Positions 1 through 7,378 of a stretch of DNA of 36,950 nucleotides are shown here, in pieces. Every line of letters begins with the position of its first letter. Position 1 is the first letter of the stretch. This DNA is from Thermoproteota archaeon (GTDB lineage Archaea; Thermoproteota; Thermoprotei_A; Sulfolobales; Pyrodictiaceae): assembly GCA_013153105.1 (NCBI GenBank), contig JAADFC010000068.1:1-36950 (forward strand). Reading direction: 5' to 3'. The notes beneath the pieces are model-generated. The model was not told the origin of the DNA. It searched no databases and saw only the letters and a program-made list of their open reading frames with translations. Made by a program: the position numbers and the translations under genes.

Positions 1-775
1 CGACCCTGACTAGGCCTATGCGGCGGCCCCCGCGCTCCGCGAGACTGGAGGCTATTATGCTCAGGGTGTCCAGGACCACGTTGAGGTCTGTACCTGTCAC
101 GTCTATGAATATATGCCGGGTCCCCGGCTCTATGCGGGTGTCCTCGGCGTTTATGACTGGGGGGACACTTATGACGCGGTCGCCCGACCTCAGCACGGGG
201 TGGGTGTCGTCCCGTAGAGCTATGCTGCCATAGCTTCTACCCTGGCTGGTCTCCTCCAGCACCCTGCGGAGCGTCATCTCCTCGCTGCCGCCTAGAGGTA
301 CAAACTTTACATCGTCTATTCGCTCCATGGTGTAGCGGAGCTCGCGCGAGGGCAGCTTGTCTAGGTCGTGGAGTCCTATGGCCATCCTCTGCCTGGCCGA
401 GCCGAGGCTGCCGTGCAGCTTCTCCTGGAACTGTATAAGCTCCTCGAGGAAGTCCTCGTCGACGTTAACGTTCCACACCACAGCACCCGCTATATAGGGC
501 CTCGGCTCGACCTTGGAGGCGTATATCGTGTAGCCGGAGTCGATCGTCTCGTAGCGGACCAGCCCTTTCTCGCGGCCCAGGAGACCCGCAGCCTGCCTCG
601 CGATGCCCTCGAGGCTATACATGTCGGGACGGTCTACCTCAACCTCAAGCTCCACATAGCCGTCCTCGACAACCTCTGCCTCGACCTTGAGCCTCTCCAC
701 GAGCTTCAGGGCCTCGGCAAGCGGGAGGCCTAGAGCCTCCTCCACCCTGCCCGGCTTAAACCGGAGAACCGGCAT
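1..775 (-). CDS. pheT: Phenylalanyl-tRNA synthetase beta subunit, N-terminal part (cut by window edge)
   Basis: Translating the minus strand from the ATG at 775-773 gives 258 uninterrupted codons running off the left edge, starting MPVLRFKPGRVEEALGLPL. This resembles the start of archaeal/eukaryotic-type PheRS beta chains, which pair with the alpha subunit to charge tRNA-Phe and carry the tRNA-contacting and editing regions. The readable part includes an early VEVDRPDMYSLEGIARQ segment and an FIDVTGTDL stretch typical of the beta-chain N-terminal half. The ATG lies inside the last codons of pheS (20 bp overlap), so the two genes are probably cotranscribed and translationally coupled. The C-terminal half, including most of the editing domain, is outside the window. 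The match rests on remembered family sequence and on gene order. Confidence 0.9.
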   Translation of the reverse strand, partial: MPVLRFKPGRVEEALGLPLAEALKLVERLKVEAEVVEDGYVELEVEVDRPDMYSLEGIARQAAGLLGREKGLVRYETIDSGYTIYASKVEPRPYIAGAVVWNVNVDEDFLEELIQFQEKLHGSLGSARQRMAIGLHDLDKLPSRELRYTMERIDDVKFVPLGGSEEMTLRRVLEETSQGRSYGSIALRDDTHPVLRSGDRVISVPPVINAEDTRIEPGTRHIFIDVTGTDLNVVLDTLSIIASSLAERGGRRIGLVRV

Positions 776-2258
776 AGAGGCGCCACCTCACGGGCATCCT
801 CTCCACAAGGGATACATCCTGGCTGTACAGCTCCCTTATGTCACCGACACCGTAGAGGGCCATTGCAAGCCTCTCTATACCCATACCCCAAGCTGCAACG
901 GGGTAATCGACGCCGAGGCCGTAGAGCACCTCGGGGCGGAACATGCCCGCCCCAAGCACCTCGAGCCACCTATCGCCTATGCGGACGTATCCCTCGACCG
1001 AGGGCTCTGTGAAGGGGAAGTAGGCCGGGCGGAAGCGGTACTCGCGGAAGCCCAGCCTCTCCAGGAACTCGGACAGTATGCCGAGCAGCCACCTGAAGTC
1101 AGTACCCTCCTCCGACGCTATACCGTCAACCTGGTGGAACTCCGGCAGGTGCCTCGCATCTATCTTCTCCACGCGGTAGACCCGGCCTATAGTGAAGAAC
1201 CGGAACGGCCTACGCGGCCTACCGGCCAGCACACGTGCCGAGACCGCTGTCGTGTGGCTCCGGAGTATGAGGCGGGCCGCCAGCATGGGGTCCCAGCGGT
1301 ACCGCCACCCGCGGCTGACCCCCGCGCCCTCCTCGTGCACCGCGCGTACACGCTCAACAACCTCCTCCTCGGCCTCCATCGCCGGAGGCGCCTCCAGGTA
1401 GAAGGTGTCGCTGGGCCTACGCGCGGGGTGGAACTGGGGCTGGAAGAGGGCGTCATAGTTCCAGAACTCGCTCACAACAGGAGGCTGCTCGACCTCCACG
1501 AAACCCATCTCCTTCATAACATCGCGTATAAACTCTATGAACTCCCTGAAGAAGTTCAGCCTACCCACACGGAGCCGGGGCGGCTCCGCGGCCACGTCAT
1601 ATTCGCGGAGACGGTAGCGGCGCCACTCACCACTCACCAGCAGCTCGTGCGTAAGCGCCCCCACCTCAACGACCACCTTGTCGAGCAGCCTGCCAGGCTC
1701 ATCCGCGAGGGACACGTAGGTGCGCCTACGCCGGTAGACCTCGACCAGCCTCCGCCTCCGGAGCAGCCGCAGGCCCTCCGGGTCAACCCGGCCGCCCTCG
1801 CGGAGCCTCTGCAGCAGGAGCCTCTCCTCCGCACGAGCCGACGAGGGGTCCACCGCCAGCCTGACCTTGCCGCCGCGTATCTCCACCCAGCCCTTCCGCG
1901 CAGCATTCGCCAATGCAACCGCCGCGTCGCCGCCAAGCCTGCGCCTAACCTCGTCAACCTCCAGCTCGCCGCCAGCCTCGTGGAGCAGCCTCACAAGCCG
2001 CTCCTCGGGGAAGCCCTCCCGCAGGTACCGCTCGGCCTCACCTGTAACCCGATAGCCCGTCTCCTCCCTCTCCTCGACCCTCAACAACCCCTTGGCCGCC
2101 AGGAGCCTGGCCAGGGCCTCAAGCCTGCTACGCTCCACGCCGAGGATGCGGGAGAGCTCAGACAGCTCATACCAGCGGCCCGGCTCCACCCCCCTCTCAA
2201 GCAGGAGCCGGAGAAGCTGGTACTCAGCCTCAGAGACGGGGACACGCTCGTCGCCCAA
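756..2258 (-). CDS. pheS: Phenylalanyl-tRNA synthetase alpha subunit
   Basis: A 500-residue protein, the usual size for archaeal PheRS alpha. It activates phenylalanine and transfers it to tRNA-Phe as part of an alpha2-beta2 enzyme. The first ~150 residues look like winged-helix repeats (two LSRILGVERSRLEALARLL-like segments), as in the eukaryotic/archaeal N-terminal DNA-binding-fold domains. Class II motifs follow: FHPARRPSDTFYL, RSHTTAVSARVL, a motif 2 loop FRFFTIGRVYRVEKIDARH with the EFHQVDG segment, and the C-terminal motif 3 GMGIERLAM. The start is TTG at 2258. No good Shine-Dalgarno precedes it and no later start keeps the N-terminal domain, so the mRNA may be leaderless. pheT overlaps its 3' end. 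A hairpin terminator of the upstream gene lies just before it, so it probably has its own promoter, which I could not identify. Confidence 0.96.
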   Translation of the reverse strand: MGDERVPVSEAEYQLLRLLLERGVEPGRWYELSELSRILGVERSRLEALARLLAAKGLLRVEEREETGYRVTGEAERYLREGFPEERLVRLLHEAGGELEVDEVRRRLGGDAAVALANAARKGWVEIRGGKVRLAVDPSSARAEERLLLQRLREGGRVDPEGLRLLRRRRLVEVYRRRRTYVSLADEPGRLLDKVVVEVGALTHELLVSGEWRRYRLREYDVAAEPPRLRVGRLNFFREFIEFIRDVMKEMGFVEVEQPPVVSEFWNYDALFQPQFHPARRPSDTFYLEAPPAMEAEEEVVERVRAVHEEGAGVSRGWRYRWDPMLAARLILRSHTTAVSARVLAGRPRRPFRFFTIGRVYRVEKIDARHLPEFHQVDGIASEEGTDFRWLLGILSEFLERLGFREYRFRPAYFPFTEPSVEGYVRIGDRWLEVLGAGMFRPEVLYGLGVDYPVAAWGMGIERLAMALYGVGDIRELYSQDVSLVERMPVRWRLYAGSPV

Positions 2259-2311
2259 CCGGGGGCCCCAAGGGTAGAGGGGTGGAACCCACCGCCGGCC
2301 CCCAGGGAAGA

Positions 2312-2331
2312 AAAGGGTAGCCGTACCCTTT
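2312..2331 (-). terminator. Hairpin after the MBL hydrolase gene
   Basis: A perfect 8-bp inverted repeat (AAAGGGTA / TACCCTTT, 4-nt loop) begins 4 bp past the stop codon of the MBL-fold gene and is followed on the minus strand by a short T/C-rich run. This looks like a transcription stop or processing signal between that gene and pheS. Archaeal termination depends mainly on T-runs, so the role is inferred. Confidence 0.5.
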
Positions 2332-2335
2332 CAGG

Positions 2336-3028
2336 CTAGCCGCCGAACTCGTAGCGCTCCCCGGGCTTTAGGATGACGACCTCAGCCGGGAGCCCCCTCT
2401 CCCTCACATACTTCCTGAGTTCCTCCGGGTCAGCCTCTATCACGGGGAACGTGTTATAGTGCATCGGGATGACCACACGAGCACGCAGCATCTCAGCCGC
2501 CTTCGCAGCCTGGTACGCGTCCATGGTAAAGTGGCTGCCTATAGGGAGGAGCGCCACGTCAACACGGTACAGCTCGCCGACCAACTGGAACTCCGCGGTT
2601 AAGCCGCTGTCACCAGCGTGGAACACGCTGCCCTCCTTGCCGCGCACAAGCACGCTAGTCGGCGCCCCACGCTCGGAGCTGTGGGTGGCGGGGAAGAACA
2701 TGACGTCGAGCTTCACACGCGGCAGCCTGAGTGGTCCACCTATGTTAGCACCGACGACACGCTCGGGGTTAGGCACCTGTCCCGCCACAGCGTTGGCAAG
2801 CTCGTAGACTGCTGCAAACACAGCGTTAGGGTTGCGGCGTAGGAGCTCTACACTGTTACCAAGATGGTCTGCATGATCGTGAGTCACTATTATGAGGTCT
2901 ACCTTGCCGTCGTAGTCCTCAACACGAACCGGAGACATGGGGTTCTCGAGCCAGGGGTCTATGAGCACTGTATACCCGTCAAGCCCCACCTCGAAGGCGG
3001 AGTGGCCCAGCCAGCGGACGTACGCCAT
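2336..3028 (-). CDS. Metal-dependent hydrolase, metallo-beta-lactamase fold (UPF0173-like)
   Basis: A 230-residue single-domain MBL-fold protein. The zinc motif THDHADHLG gives H50, H52, D54 and H55. Further ligand candidates are the histidine in PATHSSER, the aspartate in FHAGDSGLT and the histidine in PMHYNTFP. Length and N-terminus (VRWLGHSAFEV) match the UPF0173 family of soluble hydrolases found across archaea and bacteria; substrates in this family are mostly unknown. The ATG at 3028 is preceded by a GGGGGGTG-like site, and a weak TATA-like stretch (CTTTAC on the minus strand, near 3067) sits about 40 bp upstream. It is flanked by the 5S rRNA gene upstream and a hairpin terminator downstream, so it is likely monocistronic. 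The fold is certain, the exact reaction unknown. Confidence 0.92.
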   Translation of the reverse strand: MAYVRWLGHSAFEVGLDGYTVLIDPWLENPMSPVRVEDYDGKVDLIIVTHDHADHLGNSVELLRRNPNAVFAAVYELANAVAGQVPNPERVVGANIGGPLRLPRVKLDVMFFPATHSSERGAPTSVLVRGKEGSVFHAGDSGLTAEFQLVGELYRVDVALLPIGSHFTMDAYQAAKAAEMLRARVVIPMHYNTFPVIEADPEELRKYVRERGLPAEVVILKPGERYEFGG

Positions 3029-3115
3029 ACCCCCGCACCCCCCTGAAACGACCCTAGGCGCGGGGTAAAGCGGGTAGAGACCATTGGAGGACGGGGATGG
3101 GAGGACCGGAGGAGA

Positions 3116-3243
3116 GGCCCGATCCCGGCTTGGGGGAGCTGCGGGGCCTCGCGGACCCCACAGCTACCCCCAACGCGGCCGGCTTAACTTCCGGGTTCGA
3201 AATGAGTCCGGGTGTTGCCCGGCCGCTATGGCCGGGTCGGGCC
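3116..3243 (-). rRNA. 5S ribosomal RNA
   Basis: On the minus strand the region reads as a full archaeal 5S rRNA. The 5' end GGCCCGACCCGGC pairs with the 3' end GCCGGGATCGGGCC (helix I, one bulged A). Inside are CCCGGACTCATTTCGAACC and CCGGAAGTTAAGCC, the invariant loop B/C region, very close to the Sulfolobus 5S sequence as I recall it. Helix IV/V is formed by GTAGCTGTGGGG and CCCCGCAGCTCCC around GTCCGCGAGG. Ends were set from helix I and may be off by a few bases. The gene stands alone, away from 16S-23S, as is usual in Crenarchaeota. Overlapping open frames on both strands here are artefacts. Confidence 0.95.
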
Positions 3244-3268
3244 ATCCGTGAACCACCGCCCCAGGCCT

Positions 3269-3598
3269 CTAAGGGTTTAAGTGCTTTTCTCTCCTCTCCC
3301 TGCGGCGGGTGAACAACTTCACACGGAGAGGCTCCGCGGACTCGACATAGATCCTGGAGACTACCATGGAAACCCCACAGCGGGGACAACGGAAATCAAC
3401 CACGTGACCTACATAGTCGCCTTCAACGAAGCGCCTACGCATACTATAGCCGCAGGAGGGGCATCTAAGCTCCTCAACAACCCGTTCGCCCGCCTCACCC
3501 GCCCCCCGCATGGCCTTCACGATTGCAGCCACAGCCACAGCCAGGGCCGCAGAGGATAGGGATAACAGCATGTAGATGAGCAGCCACGCATCGCTCAT
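3269..3598 (-). CDS. Small membrane-anchored zinc-ribbon protein (hypothetical)
   Basis: A 109-residue protein. Residues ~5-28 form one hydrophobic helix (WLLIYMLLSLSSAALAVAVAA), giving an N-terminal membrane anchor. Residues ~45-75 carry a CPSC...CPRC pair of CxxC knuckles about 24 residues apart, a classic zinc ribbon. A basic tail (RRRERREKHLNP) follows. It lies 11 bp downstream of the DUF1512-like membrane protein on the same strand, which suggests an operon with it and map. Its stop falls in the 5S promoter. I do not recognise a named family. A role in nucleic-acid or protein binding at the membrane is only suggested by the ribbon. Confidence 0.75.
   Translation of the reverse strand: MSDAWLLIYMLLSLSSAALAVAVAAIVKAMRGAGEAGERVVEELRCPSCGYSMRRRFVEGDYVGHVVDFRCPRCGVSMVVSRIYVESAEPLRVKLFTRRRERREKHLNP
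3274..3281 (-). promoter_or_regulatory. TATA box for 5S rRNA
   Basis: CTTAAACC on the minus strand is centred about 34 bp before the mature 5S 5' end. That predicts initiation a few bases upstream of the mature end. It overlaps the stop codon of the neighbouring zinc-ribbon gene. Confidence 0.55.
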
Positions 3599-3609
3599 AG
3601 CTGAACACC

Positions 3610-4776
3610 CTACTGCGCAACCCCAACAGTGTTGCCAACTCCTACCACTATAACAACATCACCCTCACCCGCAACGTCTCGTATAATACCCCTTACACGT
3701 TCGACGGCCTCCTCAACACCGTCGGCAACCTCACGCTTCATGGCTGTTATAGCCTCCTCCATACCCATCTTTATCGCAACCGCGTAGAGGGGCACGCCAA
3801 GGCGAGCAGCTATCCTCTCTATCCGTATCTTCTCCGGGCCAGGGTCCCCCATAGCTACACCGCTGCCCTCAGCGACGGAGCCCGTTTTCTCTCCTTCAAG
3901 CTTCAATGCAGCGTCAACAGTTATAATAGCCTTTATCTTCGACTTGTCTGGGAGCATCTCAACAAGCTTCTCGACAGCCTCCCCCGGCCTGCCGACCGTG
4001 CTCCCCGGCCCTTTCGCCTTCACAACCACGACCCTGCGGCCCTCATAGTCTAGCAGCGCGTAAACAGTATCCTTGGCGATCTCAGTGGGGCCCTCAAGCT
4101 TAGGCAGGCTGGAGATGAGCCTGTAAGCCGCCAGAGGCCCTGCGGCATCACCTATCGGTATACCCTTCATTATAACCTTGGCAGCGTCACGGTAGGCCTT
4201 GGCTATCCTCATGTACAGTGGCAGCAACATCCACGCTTGCATCACTAGCATCGGGTTCTTCAGCTTCACACCAAGCAGAAGCATGTGACGAACAACCTTA
4301 TAGACGGTGTTCAGCGCGTTGAGTATCGTAAGCAGTGTTACTATGTTCCTCTCCTCCTGCCATGAGACCCTGCCGCGGAGCATGCGGGCCACAAGGCTCT
4401 CGATACGCTCCTCGCCTGTTCTCAGTATCCTCTCAAGCCTCTTTATTATGTCGGTGGGCTCTATGGATACGGGCTCAACCATGAAGTATTCCATTGCAGT
4501 ATCGACTGTTTTATCCGCGTCTTCTACCCCTGCCCGCCGTAGGCGCTCGAGGACAAGGTCTCTAACCTCGCCTATATACCCCTCTATTATGCGAAGCCGC
4601 GACTCTATCTGAGCACGCCAGACCCTCATCTGCATACCCTGAGCTATGCCTAGGAATGCCAGCACCGACAGTATCGTCGAGACCAGTATGCTTATCGCGA
4701 TTATCCATGTAGCCAGGTCGCCGCCGCCGAGCCAGGGTAGCGTGGCGTTAGCCTGTAGAGCCACTGGTTGTGACAA
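3610..4776 (-). CDS. Conserved archaeal membrane protein, probably DUF1512 family
   Basis: A 388-residue protein with one strong transmembrane helix near residues 22-48 (WIIAISILVSTILSVLAFLGIA), then a long soluble helical part. The C-terminal third is alpha/beta-like: VYALLDYEGRRVVVVKAKGPGSTVG, a conserved KAIITVDAALKLEGE segment, and a glycine-rich end (GDVVIVVGVGNTVG). Length and features fit the uncharacterised archaeal family I recall as DUF1512; I cannot verify that here. Its start overlaps the last 29 bp of map, and the zinc-ribbon gene follows after 11 bp, so all three are probably one transcript. The link to methionine aminopeptidase is positional only. No enzymatic motif was recognised. 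Confidence 0.85.
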   Translation of the reverse strand: MSQPVALQANATLPWLGGGDLATWIIAISILVSTILSVLAFLGIAQGMQMRVWRAQIESRLRIIEGYIGEVRDLVLERLRRAGVEDADKTVDTAMEYFMVEPVSIEPTDIIKRLERILRTGEERIESLVARMLRGRVSWQEERNIVTLLTILNALNTVYKVVRHMLLLGVKLKNPMLVMQAWMLLPLYMRIAKAYRDAAKVIMKGIPIGDAAGPLAAYRLISSLPKLEGPTEIAKDTVYALLDYEGRRVVVVKAKGPGSTVGRPGEAVEKLVEMLPDKSKIKAIITVDAALKLEGEKTGSVAEGSGVAMGDPGPEKIRIERIAARLGVPLYAVAIKMGMEEAITAMKREVADGVEEAVERVRGIIRDVAGEGDVVIVVGVGNTVGVAQ

Positions 4777-5671
4777 TCACCTCACCCCCATCCGTTATGA
4801 GTACCGTGTGCTCGAACTGTGCTACCATGCCCCTCCTCCTCTCCACAAGCGCCGGATACTGGGTTAGGAACCCCATTCGGGCTAGGCGGCGCAGGCTCTT
4901 GCGGAGCGCCTGCACGTCGCTGGTCAGGTGGGAGAGCCACCGCTCGGTGAAGGGTAGCGTGCGGAAGCGGCGCTGCACCTCCTCGAGTATGCTGCGCTCC
5001 AGGCTTGTAAGCCTCCTCCGTAGGCCCAGCCTGGCGAGCGAGTATATCGTTACAGTCTCGCGGTCCTCAACTACGAGCCCCTCACCGTTGGTTCCGAAGG
5101 GCTCTATCGCGTAGGCCTTGCCGGGGCTGTAGCGTCCGGGTATGGCTGGGTCGAAGGCGTTGGGTATGCTCTCACCGGCGTGCACCCTGTACCGCGCGAG
5201 GCTGTGGCCTCCAAGGTTGACTATCGGCCGGAAGCCCCTTGACTGTATCGCCTCAGCTATCGCCCTACCCGTGTCGGCAAAGCGTGCGCCGGGCCTCACG
5301 GTTTCAAGCGCACGCTCGAGCGCCTCCCTCACGGCTTCAATGAGGGGGGTCCACCGCTCGTCGAGGGCCACCGTGACCGCTGTGTCGGCTATGTATCCGT
5401 CAACGTGCACCCCTACGTCAAGCTTGACTACTGCACCCTCCGGCACCACAGCCTCGTCGCCTATGACGGGCGTGTAGTGGGCCGCTACACTGTTTATCGA
5501 TATATTGCATGGGAACGCGGGGGCGCCCCCCAGCTCCACTATACGATTCTCAGCGTACTCGCATATGTCGATGAGCCTGCGGCCAGGCTCTATCATTCTG
5601 GCAGCCTCGTCGCGTACACGTGCAGCTATCTCACCGGCCCTAATGTAGGCTTTGACAACCTCCTCGTCCAA
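4748..5671 (-). CDS. map: Methionine aminopeptidase, type II
   Basis: Removes the initiator methionine from nascent proteins; cytosolic dimetal hydrolase. The archaeal type II order is intact: the substrate-pocket histidine in NSVAAHYTPV, metal ligands D in VVKLDVGVH and D in YIADTAVT, H in GGHSLARY, E in AYAIEPFGTNG, and the last E in AQFEHTVL. The ~60-residue type II insertion is present between the H and last E (helical stretch around LSHLTSDVQALRKSL). The frame is open to a TTG at 5716, but I place the start at the TTG at 5671: it is preceded at 10 nt by a perfect GGAGGTG site, and the resulting 307 residues match the usual archaeal length. The 5716 start would lie upstream of the transcript start predicted from the TATA box at 5733-5739. 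Confidence 0.95.
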   Translation of the reverse strand: MDEEVVKAYIRAGEIAARVRDEAARMIEPGRRLIDICEYAENRIVELGGAPAFPCNISINSVAAHYTPVIGDEAVVPEGAVVKLDVGVHVDGYIADTAVTVALDERWTPLIEAVREALERALETVRPGARFADTGRAIAEAIQSRGFRPIVNLGGHSLARYRVHAGESIPNAFDPAIPGRYSPGKAYAIEPFGTNGEGLVVEDRETVTIYSLARLGLRRRLTSLERSILEEVQRRFRTLPFTERWLSHLTSDVQALRKSLRRLARMGFLTQYPALVERRRGMVAQFEHTVLITDGGEVIVTTSGSTG

Positions 5672-5732
5672 GACGCGGCTGCACCTCCACCCCTCCGCCA
5701 GGCGCCGCCCCGCCAAGACTCTGGGGCCGCCC

Positions 5733-5739
5733 TAAATTA
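5733..5739. promoter_or_regulatory. Shared TATA box between map and mevalonate kinase
   Basis: TAAATTA is the only AT-rich patch between the divergent genes. Read leftward it predicts a map transcript starting near 5710, about 40 nt before the TTG at 5671. Read rightward it predicts a start near 5762, about 33 nt before the mevalonate kinase TTG. It may be a bidirectional promoter; direction of use is inferred. Confidence 0.5.
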
Positions 5740-5794
5740 CGCGGGAAGTCCAGGCGAGGCCTCCGAGGAGAAGCACTCTCCTCGGGGGAGGGGT

Positions 5795-6772
5795 TTGCGC
5801 CGCTGCAGCGCGCGGGCACCGGGCAAGGTGATACTCTCCGGCGAACACTGGGTAGTGCATGGGGGCCGCGCGCTCGCCGCCGCCGTGGGGCTCTACGCCC
5901 GCGCCACCTGCACTGGGTGGAGCGGCGATAGGGTTGTCGTGGAGACCCCTCTCGGCAGGGCAGCCGTCGCCAGCGACGGGACGGTGGACGGCGACGCTAA
6001 GGCTGCGCCTCTAGGCCACGCCATAAGAGCCGCGCTGGAGCTAGGCTACAGGTTCATGCCGTCCATCTGCAGCGTCGACTCGGAGATACCCGTGGGAGCT
6101 GGGCTCGGGAGCAGCGCTGCCACCGCCGTGGCTGTGGCGGCCGCCTACATGGCATACGCCGCGGGGGGGCCGCCTGAGAGGGAGAGCGTGAACAGGGCAG
6201 CCTTTGAAGCCGAGAAGGTGACGCACGGCAAGCCGAGCGGCGTGGACAACACTGTGTCAACCTATGGAGGCTTCATACTCTACCGCCGCGGCAGCAGGCC
6301 GGAACCCCTAAACATGCCACGCCTGGACGCTGAGGTGCTGATAGCGCTCAGCGGAGTCGAGCGTAGGACCGCCGAGGCAGTGGGAAGGTTTACACGAAGG
6401 CTCGAGGAGCTCAACAATATCGGGATAGGGGGTAGCCTGGCCAGCCTAGCAGATAAGATAACCAGTCTGATGCTCGAGGCGATAGCGAGAGGTGACGCCG
6501 CCACGCTGGGGACCCTCCTGAGAGTCTCACACGGCATCCTAAACGCCATGGGGGTCTCACACGAGAGGCTCGAGGAGATAGTGCATATCGCGGAGCGGGC
6601 GGGCGCCCTGGGCGCGAAGCTAACAGGGGCAGGCATGGGGGGCGCCGCGATAGTGCTCTGCCGCGGAGACGGCTGCGCCGCGGTGCTCCACTCCCTCCAG
6701 TCCAGGGGTTACCGTGTGCTCCAGACAGCACTAGGAGTGGACGGCGTGGAGATCACCTGCGAGCAGAGCTAA
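5795..6772 (+). CDS. mvk: Mevalonate kinase
   Basis: A 325-residue GHMP kinase that phosphorylates mevalonate in the pathway to isoprenoid ether lipids. Motif 1 is at the N-terminus (SARAPGKVILSGEHWVVHGG). The ATP-binding glycine/serine loop PVGAGLGSSAATAVAVAAAY lies at ~99-118, the catalytic-Asp region GKPSGVDNTVSTYGG at ~145-159, and motif 3 KLTGAGMGGAAIVLC at ~275-289. The frame is open far upstream, but that part overlaps map on the other strand. The TTG at 5795 directly follows GGGGGAGGGG and gives the usual N-terminus. The ending LQTALGVDGVEI is normal for archaeal MVK. It diverges from map and is probably transcribed alone. Confidence 0.95.
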   Translation: MRRCSARAPGKVILSGEHWVVHGGRALAAAVGLYARATCTGWSGDRVVVETPLGRAAVASDGTVDGDAKAAPLGHAIRAALELGYRFMPSICSVDSEIPVGAGLGSSAATAVAVAAAYMAYAAGGPPERESVNRAAFEAEKVTHGKPSGVDNTVSTYGGFILYRRGSRPEPLNMPRLDAEVLIALSGVERRTAEAVGRFTRRLEELNNIGIGGSLASLADKITSLMLEAIARGDAATLGTLLRVSHGILNAMGVSHERLEEIVHIAERAGALGAKLTGAGMGGAAIVLCRGDGCAAVLHSLQSRGYRVLQTALGVDGVEITCEQS

Positions 6773-6814
6773 CCCATAAACCCTGAAGCCCTTAGCTCCA
6801 AGAAGCCGCGACGC

Positions 6815-6833
6815 AGAGAGGAAAAAGAGAGAG
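6815..6833 (-). terminator. T-rich terminator after cren7
   Basis: On the minus strand about 45 bp past the cren7 stop the sequence becomes CTCTCTTTTTCCTCTCT. This pyrimidine/T run is typical of crenarchaeal transcription ends. Mevalonate kinase converges from the other side. Confidence 0.5.
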
Positions 6834-6878
6834 GAGTTTGTGGGGCCGCCGGCGCCCCTGCTCGAAAACGCCTGGCTG

Positions 6879-7067
6879 TTAGCTGCATATCGGGTAGTCG
6901 TCAGGGACCTTGGCGCGGAAGTACTTGCCGGTCTCAGGGCTCTTGAACAGGCCTATCTTGACGCCCTTCCTCCCCCTGGGAGCCAGCTGCCACACCTTGA
7001 TGGGCACCAGCTCGACCTCCTTGCCGGTGGTCGGGTCGCGCACCTTGACCGGCTTCTCACACGCCAT
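6879..7067 (-). CDS. creN7: Chromatin protein Cren7
   Basis: A 62-residue basic protein, essentially the signature crenarchaeal chromatin protein: KPVKVRDP near the N-terminus, the [20 protein letters not shown] core, [13 protein letters not shown] and the final KVPDDYPI. Family knowledge: Cren7 is an SH3-like beta barrel that binds and bends double-stranded DNA without sequence preference. A good GGAGGTG site sits 7 nt before the ATG and a clear TATA box lies about 60 bp upstream of the start. The short CS tail after DYPI and the N-terminal MACE carry two cysteines that the Sulfolobus protein lacks as I recall it. Strong expression is expected, and the gene appears monocistronic. It is a good lineage marker for Crenarchaeota. 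Confidence 0.97.
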   Translation of the reverse strand: MACEKPVKVRDPTTGKEVELVPIKVWQLAPRGRKGVKIGLFKSPETGKYFRAKVPDDYPICS

Positions 7068-7123
7068 ACGGGCTCACCTCCCTCCGGAGTCCCCTTCTCG
7101 GGTAGTAGTCTGGCCCTTCCACT

Positions 7124-7133
7124 CTATTATAGG
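7124..7133 (-). promoter_or_regulatory. TATA box for cren7
   Basis: CCTATAATAG on the minus strand predicts a transcript start near 7101, leaving a ~35-nt leader that ends in the GGAGGTG site. Confidence 0.6.
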
Positions 7134-7140
7134 CCTTACG

Positions 7141-7320
7141 TTTGCGTGCAGAGTGGGAGTGACGGGGCGCCGGGAGCTGCTCTGGGAATACGACTGTATT
7201 ACGCGTAACCCCGCCACCCCGCCCCCCGTACTGGCCCGCTCGCCTCGCAACCCCAGCGCCGGCGTAGCAGCGAGGCAGCTGTTTTGTTTCCCGCACAGAG
7301 AGAGAAACGTGGAGGCGAGC
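7141..7320. other. Intergenic region between cren7 and valS with a small palindrome
   Basis: No convincing gene here. AATAC-GACT-GTATT (7187-7200) is a perfect inverted repeat between the two divergent promoters, about 60 bp from the cren7 TATA box and 130 bp from the valS TATA box. GTTTC...GAAAC at about 7286-7308 is a second, weaker repeat. Either could be a regulator site; nothing else supports that. Confidence 0.3.
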
Positions 7321-7329
7321 GGCTGTAGG

Positions 7330-7337
7330 TAATATAT
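7330..7337 (+). promoter_or_regulatory. TATA box for valS
   Basis: TAATATAT is the only strong AT-rich element before valS. It predicts initiation near 7360, about 19 nt before the ATG, within or just before GGAGGAG. Confidence 0.6.
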
Positions 7338-7378
7338 CACCCGCCCCTGGGGGCGGCCGGAGGAGCCGCGGGGACCCC

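Noticed and set aside
687..2339. 550-codon plus-strand frame
   Set aside because: Antisense to pheS, which has clear motifs on the minus strand; a product of high GC codon bias.
3054..3389. Open frames on both strands (3054-3389 minus, 3097-3312 plus)
   Set aside because: They cover the 5S rRNA gene and its promoter; no family resemblance.
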